A stretch of 64,000 nucleotides of DNA, taken from Mesorhizobium sp. LSJC280B00 (GTDB lineage: Bacteria; Pseudomonadota; Alphaproteobacteria; Rhizobiales; Rhizobiaceae). Numbering within the stretch: the first letter of the stretch is position 1; every line of letters starts with the position of its first letter. Shown piece after piece: positions 61,090 through 64,000 of this stretch. Location of the stretch: positions 50,321 to 114,320 of the forward strand of contig NZ_AYVL01000008.1 of NCBI RefSeq assembly GCF_000502835.1. The letters run 5' to 3'. The notes beneath the pieces were generated by a model that saw nothing but the letters and a program-made list of their open reading frames with translations, made no database searches and was not told the origin of the DNA. Made by a program: the position numbers and the translations under genes.

Positions 61090-62425
61090 CCGGCCCCGTC
61101 ATCACCGCAAGATCATGCCGTTCGAGCCCGACGGCTCGAATGATGCGCTGCACAAAAAATCGCGGCTGAAGGCCGCTGAACTCAACCAGCATGCGCTGGG
61201 CTATGGAGCGCTGGCGGAAGCCGAATGGCAGGCGGCGGGCATTGCTGCTCCTAACCTGCCCGCCATGCGCCGATACCGGCTCGAGCGCATCCGCGCCGAG
61301 CTGAAGCGCCGCGACTATGCGGGAGCCCTGCTCTACGATCCGGTCAACATCCGCTATGCCACCGACGCAACCAACATGCAGCTCTGGGTCGCACACAATC
61401 GGACCAGGCATTGTTTCGTTGCCACCGATGGCCCGGTGGTGCTGTTCGACTATTTCTCCTGCGAGCACCTTTCCGATCATTCCGGCGTCGTCGACGAGGT
61501 GCGGCCGGCGGTGTCGTGGGCTTATCTGTACAGCGGCGAGCTGACCGGAAAAGTCCGCCGCTGGGCAGCCGGCATCGCCGACCTGGTATTGGAACATGGC
61601 GGCGGCAATCGCCGTATCGCCGTCGACCATATCAATCCCGAGGGCATCGAAGAGCTCGCCCGTCTCGGCATCTCGACCGGCAATGGCGAGGCGGTGATGG
61701 AAAATGCGCGGCTGATAAAATCACCCGACGAGATCCTTGCCATGCGCCGGGCGATCGCCGCTTGCGAGGCGGCAATGGGCGAGATGGAGAAGGCGCTGAG
61801 GCCTGGCATCTCCGAGAACGAATTGTGGGCCGAACTCCATCGCGGCAACATCGCGCGCGGCGGCGAATGGATCGAAACCCGGCTCCTGTCGTCGGGTCCG
61901 CGCACCAATCCATGGTTCCAGGAGTGTTCGTCGCGGACGATCGAGGCCGGCGAGCTCGTCGCTTTCGACACCGACCTGATCGGTCCTTACGGCTTCTGCG
62001 CCGACCTTTCGCGCACCTGGCTTTGCGGTGACGCGCCGCCGTCGCATGAGCAGCGCGACCTGTTCCGCATCGCCGCCGACCAGATCGCCCACAACACGGA
62101 GCTGATGCGGTCGGGCATATCGTTCCGCGACCTCGTCGAGGGCTCGTCAGTGCCACCGGGAGACTGCTTCCCGGCCCGTTACGGGGTGCTCTATCACGGC
62201 GTCGGCCTTGCCGACGAATACCCGACTTTGCCGCATGCTAGCGACTGGACCGACGACACACCGGACGGAGTGCTCGAACCTGGCATGGTGCTGTGCGTCG
62301 AGAGCTATATCGGTCGGCTTGGCGGCTACGAAGGCGTCAAGATCGAAGAACAGATCCTGATCACTGAAACCGGCAACGAGAAGCTTTCGACCTACCCGCT
62401 CGACAATCGGCTGCTTGGCGGCTGA
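61070..62425 (+). CDS. M24-family protein closely resembling DMSP lyase DddP
   Basis: A 451-residue creatinase/aminopeptidase-P-fold protein. The stretch GGEWIETRLLSSGPRTNPWF and the following QEC are near identical to my memory of DddP. Metal ligands appear at Asp300, Asp302, Asp312, His376, Glu411 and Glu426, and Asp382 sits in HGVGLADE where the catalytic base Asp of DddP is reported; spacing matches DddP with a constant offset. DddP cleaves DMSP to acrylate plus dimethyl sulfide. The start is GTG at 61070 behind GGAGGAG. Overlaps the GT39 gene. It could still be a dipeptidase-like relative. Confidence 0.75.
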   Translation: MDRNPTDRPRHHRKIMPFEPDGSNDALHKKSRLKAAELNQHALGYGALAEAEWQAAGIAAPNLPAMRRYRLERIRAELKRRDYAGALLYDPVNIRYATDATNMQLWVAHNRTRHCFVATDGPVVLFDYFSCEHLSDHSGVVDEVRPAVSWAYLYSGELTGKVRRWAAGIADLVLEHGGGNRRIAVDHINPEGIEELARLGISTGNGEAVMENARLIKSPDEILAMRRAIAACEAAMGEMEKALRPGISENELWAELHRGNIARGGEWIETRLLSSGPRTNPWFQECSSRTIEAGELVAFDTDLIGPYGFCADLSRTWLCGDAPPSHEQRDLFRIAADQIAHNTELMRSGISFRDLVEGSSVPPGDCFPARYGVLYHGVGLADEYPTLPHASDWTDDTPDGVLEPGMVLCVESYIGRLGGYEGVKIEEQILITETGNEKLSTYPLDNRLLGG

Positions 62426-62434
62426 GCGACGCTA

Positions 62435-62533
62435 GCATGTCGCGCAAAAGTGTGCAGCGGCTTTGCGATAACGACATGCATAAAACAAGAATCTAAAGCG
62501 CGTCGCATGAGGCCGACCGAACGCGACGCGCTT
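62435..62533. repeat. Dispersed double-palindrome repeat, copy 2
   Basis: This is the second copy of the element at 6957-7050, sharing most bases by eye (GCATGTCGCGCAAAA, CGACATGCAT, AAAACAAGAA, CTAAAGCGCGTCGC, CGAACGCGA). It lies between convergent genes and ends at the stop codon of the PhnD-like gene. Confidence 0.75.
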
Positions 62534-63333
62534 TACGTGAGCGCTGCGATCGCCTCGCGCATCGCGGCGACGATCGTTTCCGGCGTCGTCCTGGCGGTGA
62601 TGAACGGCAAGCCTTTGCGCCGCCTTGTCCAGCCGACGACCGTCACCTTCTGCGCCGCCGGCTCGAAACGCTGCGCCAGCGCCCAGCTCTCGCAATCGAT
62701 CGCCGCGACGTCCGCCCTGCCCTCGGCAACGGCAACGATCGAAGCACGGTGCCCACAGCTTTCGCTCAGCGCGGAAAAGATATCCAAACTCTCGCCCAAT
62801 GCTTGCAGGTCGCGGGCTGGCGCGATGATGCCCGACATGGAATCGAGGCTGTTGAAGGTGAAGCGCTTGCTGCGAAGCTGATCGAGCGGAATGACGGCAC
62901 CGCCGTCGGCCGGCGCCCTTGCCGGCGGTGCCTCGCCCGCCCTCATGACGATGGCGCTCGAATAGAGTTCGCCCTGTCCACCCTCGAAGGCGTCGTAACG
63001 CGGCTGGCCGACGAGCTGGACACGCTGCGACAGGCCGAGTTCCATCGGTCCCCAGCAGGTTTGCGCAAAGAGCAGCGCCGGATGCAGCCAGAGCTGGTGA
63101 AAATCCAGTTCGTCCGGCGGCAATGTCGCCGGATCGGGCGCGATGGGTTTTCCCTGATCATCGCGAATACCGCCAGGCACGGGGGGCAAATCGCCGGTGC
63201 GGCGGATGATCGTCTCCGGCGCATCGATGCCTTTTTGTCTGAAAGCATCGCGCAGCCGCGCCCATTGCGCGTCGACATCGTCCCGCGCTTCCGGCCAGTC
63301 GTACATCGGCAAAGCCGCAATGAATTCGCTCAT
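62533..63333 (-). CDS. PhnD-like phosphate/phosphonate-type binding protein without signal peptide
   Basis: A 266-residue protein of the PhnD/SsuA-like type II periplasmic-binding fold. It opens IAALPMYDWPEARDDVDAQW, with RFTFNSLDSMSGIIAPARDL and DVAAIDCESWALAQRF typical of PhnD-like proteins. There is no signal peptide, so it may be cytoplasmic and act as a sensor or enzyme-like domain rather than a transport component. No permease or ATPase is adjacent. The ligand is unknown. Confidence 0.7.
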   Translation of the reverse strand: MSEFIAALPMYDWPEARDDVDAQWARLRDAFRQKGIDAPETIIRRTGDLPPVPGGIRDDQGKPIAPDPATLPPDELDFHQLWLHPALLFAQTCWGPMELGLSQRVQLVGQPRYDAFEGGQGELYSSAIVMRAGEAPPARAPADGGAVIPLDQLRSKRFTFNSLDSMSGIIAPARDLQALGESLDIFSALSESCGHRASIVAVAEGRADVAAIDCESWALAQRFEPAAQKVTVVGWTRRRKGLPFITARTTPETIVAAMREAIAALT

Positions 63334-63416
63334 GCCGGGATTTGACCGTTATGCGGGGAAATTGACAAGGTCAGGAAAGCGTCGTCCGCGCGGCACCGCC
63401 TGCAACAACGCAAGAA

Positions 63417-64000
63417 TCATTCTTTCGGCGGCTCGGCGGGTACCGGTGCGCTGCCAAGCCCATTGAGGCTGCGTGCCCTGACGCGCGGCTTGAATGCGCG
63501 TCCTGGTTCCGGCATGCGCCGCAGCACGGGATGGACGACCGGCTCCTTCGCCTTGAAGGCATAGGCCTTGAGCAGCGCGAAATAGTTCGGATAGGCGTAG
63601 CCATTGTTCATCCGCAGCCATTCGTCACGGCGGTCGCGAAACACCTTCGGCAGCCTGTACCAGGCCACCGTCGGGCTCTTGTGATGGACGAAATGCAGAT
63701 TGTTGTTGAGGAACAGGAAGGACAGCGGCGAGCGCTCGACGATGATCGTGCGGCCTTCCGGATGTTCAGACCATTGGTGCTCGGCGTAGGTGCGGATCGA
63801 AATCAGCGATTGTCCCAGCCATACCGGCACCAGAACGTAAAGCCACAACGGCATGCCGAAGCCGAACTGCACGATGGGCAGCACCACGACGAGGCCGATC
63901 GCATGCAGCAGCCATGCCTTGCGGATGGAATTGTCGCCCGCGGCAACCTGCCTGGCGTCGTCGATGAAAAAGCCGATGCAGGAAAGCCACGGGCCTAGCA
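63417..64000 (-). CDS. Fatty acid desaturase (C-terminal part; runs off right edge)
   Basis: 194 residues of a membrane desaturase. The visible part holds two hydrophobic blocks (AWLLHAIGLVVVLPIVQFGF and LWLYVLVPVWLGQSLI). Histidine boxes include RTYAEHQW and NLHFVHHKSP, which bind the diiron centre. The N-terminal box lies beyond the window. It would introduce a double bond into membrane acyl chains. The reading frame is open to base 63998 with clear family character upstream of the internal GTG at 63887, so the gene extends past the window. Confidence 0.82.
   Translation of the reverse strand, partial: LGPWLSCIGFFIDDARQVAAGDNSIRKAWLLHAIGLVVVLPIVQFGFGMPLWLYVLVPVWLGQSLISIRTYAEHQWSEHPEGRTIIVERSPLSFLFLNNNLHFVHHKSPTVAWYRLPKVFRDRRDEWLRMNNGYAYPNYFALLKAYAFKAKEPVVHPVLRRMPEPGRAFKPRVRARSLNGLGSAPVPAEPPKE

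Overview
The window is about 62-64% GC over most of its length. Its gene content points to an alphaproteobacterium of the Rhizobiales, most likely Mesorhizobium or a close relative. The pointers are an acpXL-fabF2XL-fabF1XL-adhXL-lpxXL cluster for very-long-chain acyl lipid A, a GcrA-type domain, many ABC importers, TolB/TPR adenylate cyclases and several families of small palindromic intergenic repeats. The assignment rests on gene content only.

Layout. 1-5.8 kb: a clipped minus-strand gene, a KDG kinase, a TetR-controlled SDR/hydrolase/MDR operon and a LacI regulator. 5.9-10.7 kb: a polyamine-type ABC importer (SBP, ATPase, two permeases) ending in an MTA/purine-nucleoside-phosphorylase-like enzyme, probably controlled by the LacI protein through an 18-bp palindrome. 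10.7-17.1 kb: a gene relic, a GNAT, two paralogous class III cyclase-TolB-TPR proteins and a small orphan GcrA-like protein. 17.2-20.9 kb: aldose epimerase, succinate-semialdehyde dehydrogenase and an AEC carrier. 21.0-24.7 kb: a caspase-TPR gene broken by a 1-nt frameshift between its catalytic His and Cys, then a histidine phosphatase. 24.9-29.8 kb: the VLCFA lipid A cluster. 30.0-37.2 kb: L,D-transpeptidase, M20 deacylase and a family-5 peptide-type ABC importer, interrupted by a perfect 48-bp inverted repeat.

37.4-41.1 kb is clearly different: AT-rich, with orphan immunity-type genes (Imm26-like, DUF4926-like), small membrane proteins or lipoproteins, and broken toxin-like fragments (an RHS/DUF6883-like relic and an amidase-like relic), with copies of a short GAATTACGGTGACAGTGC repeat between them. 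I read it as a graveyard of polymorphic-toxin immunity modules.

41.2-64 kb returns to core composition: TerB-like protein, AraC regulator, VOC protein, CobQ, a cupin of the DMSP-lyase family, a valine-degradation pair (acyl-CoA dehydrogenase, 3-hydroxyisobutyrate dehydrogenase), a methyltransferase, two small unknowns, a class III aminotransferase, a prolyl oligopeptidase, an MFS transporter, an MttB-family methyltransferase followed by a dimethylglycine-dehydrogenase-like enzyme, a GT39 protein, an M24-family protein closely resembling the DMSP lyase DddP, a PhnD-like binding protein and a clipped fatty-acid desaturase. Together these suggest a capacity to use methylated onium compounds (betaines, DMSP). 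No CRISPR array, rRNA, tRNA or intact transposase was seen.
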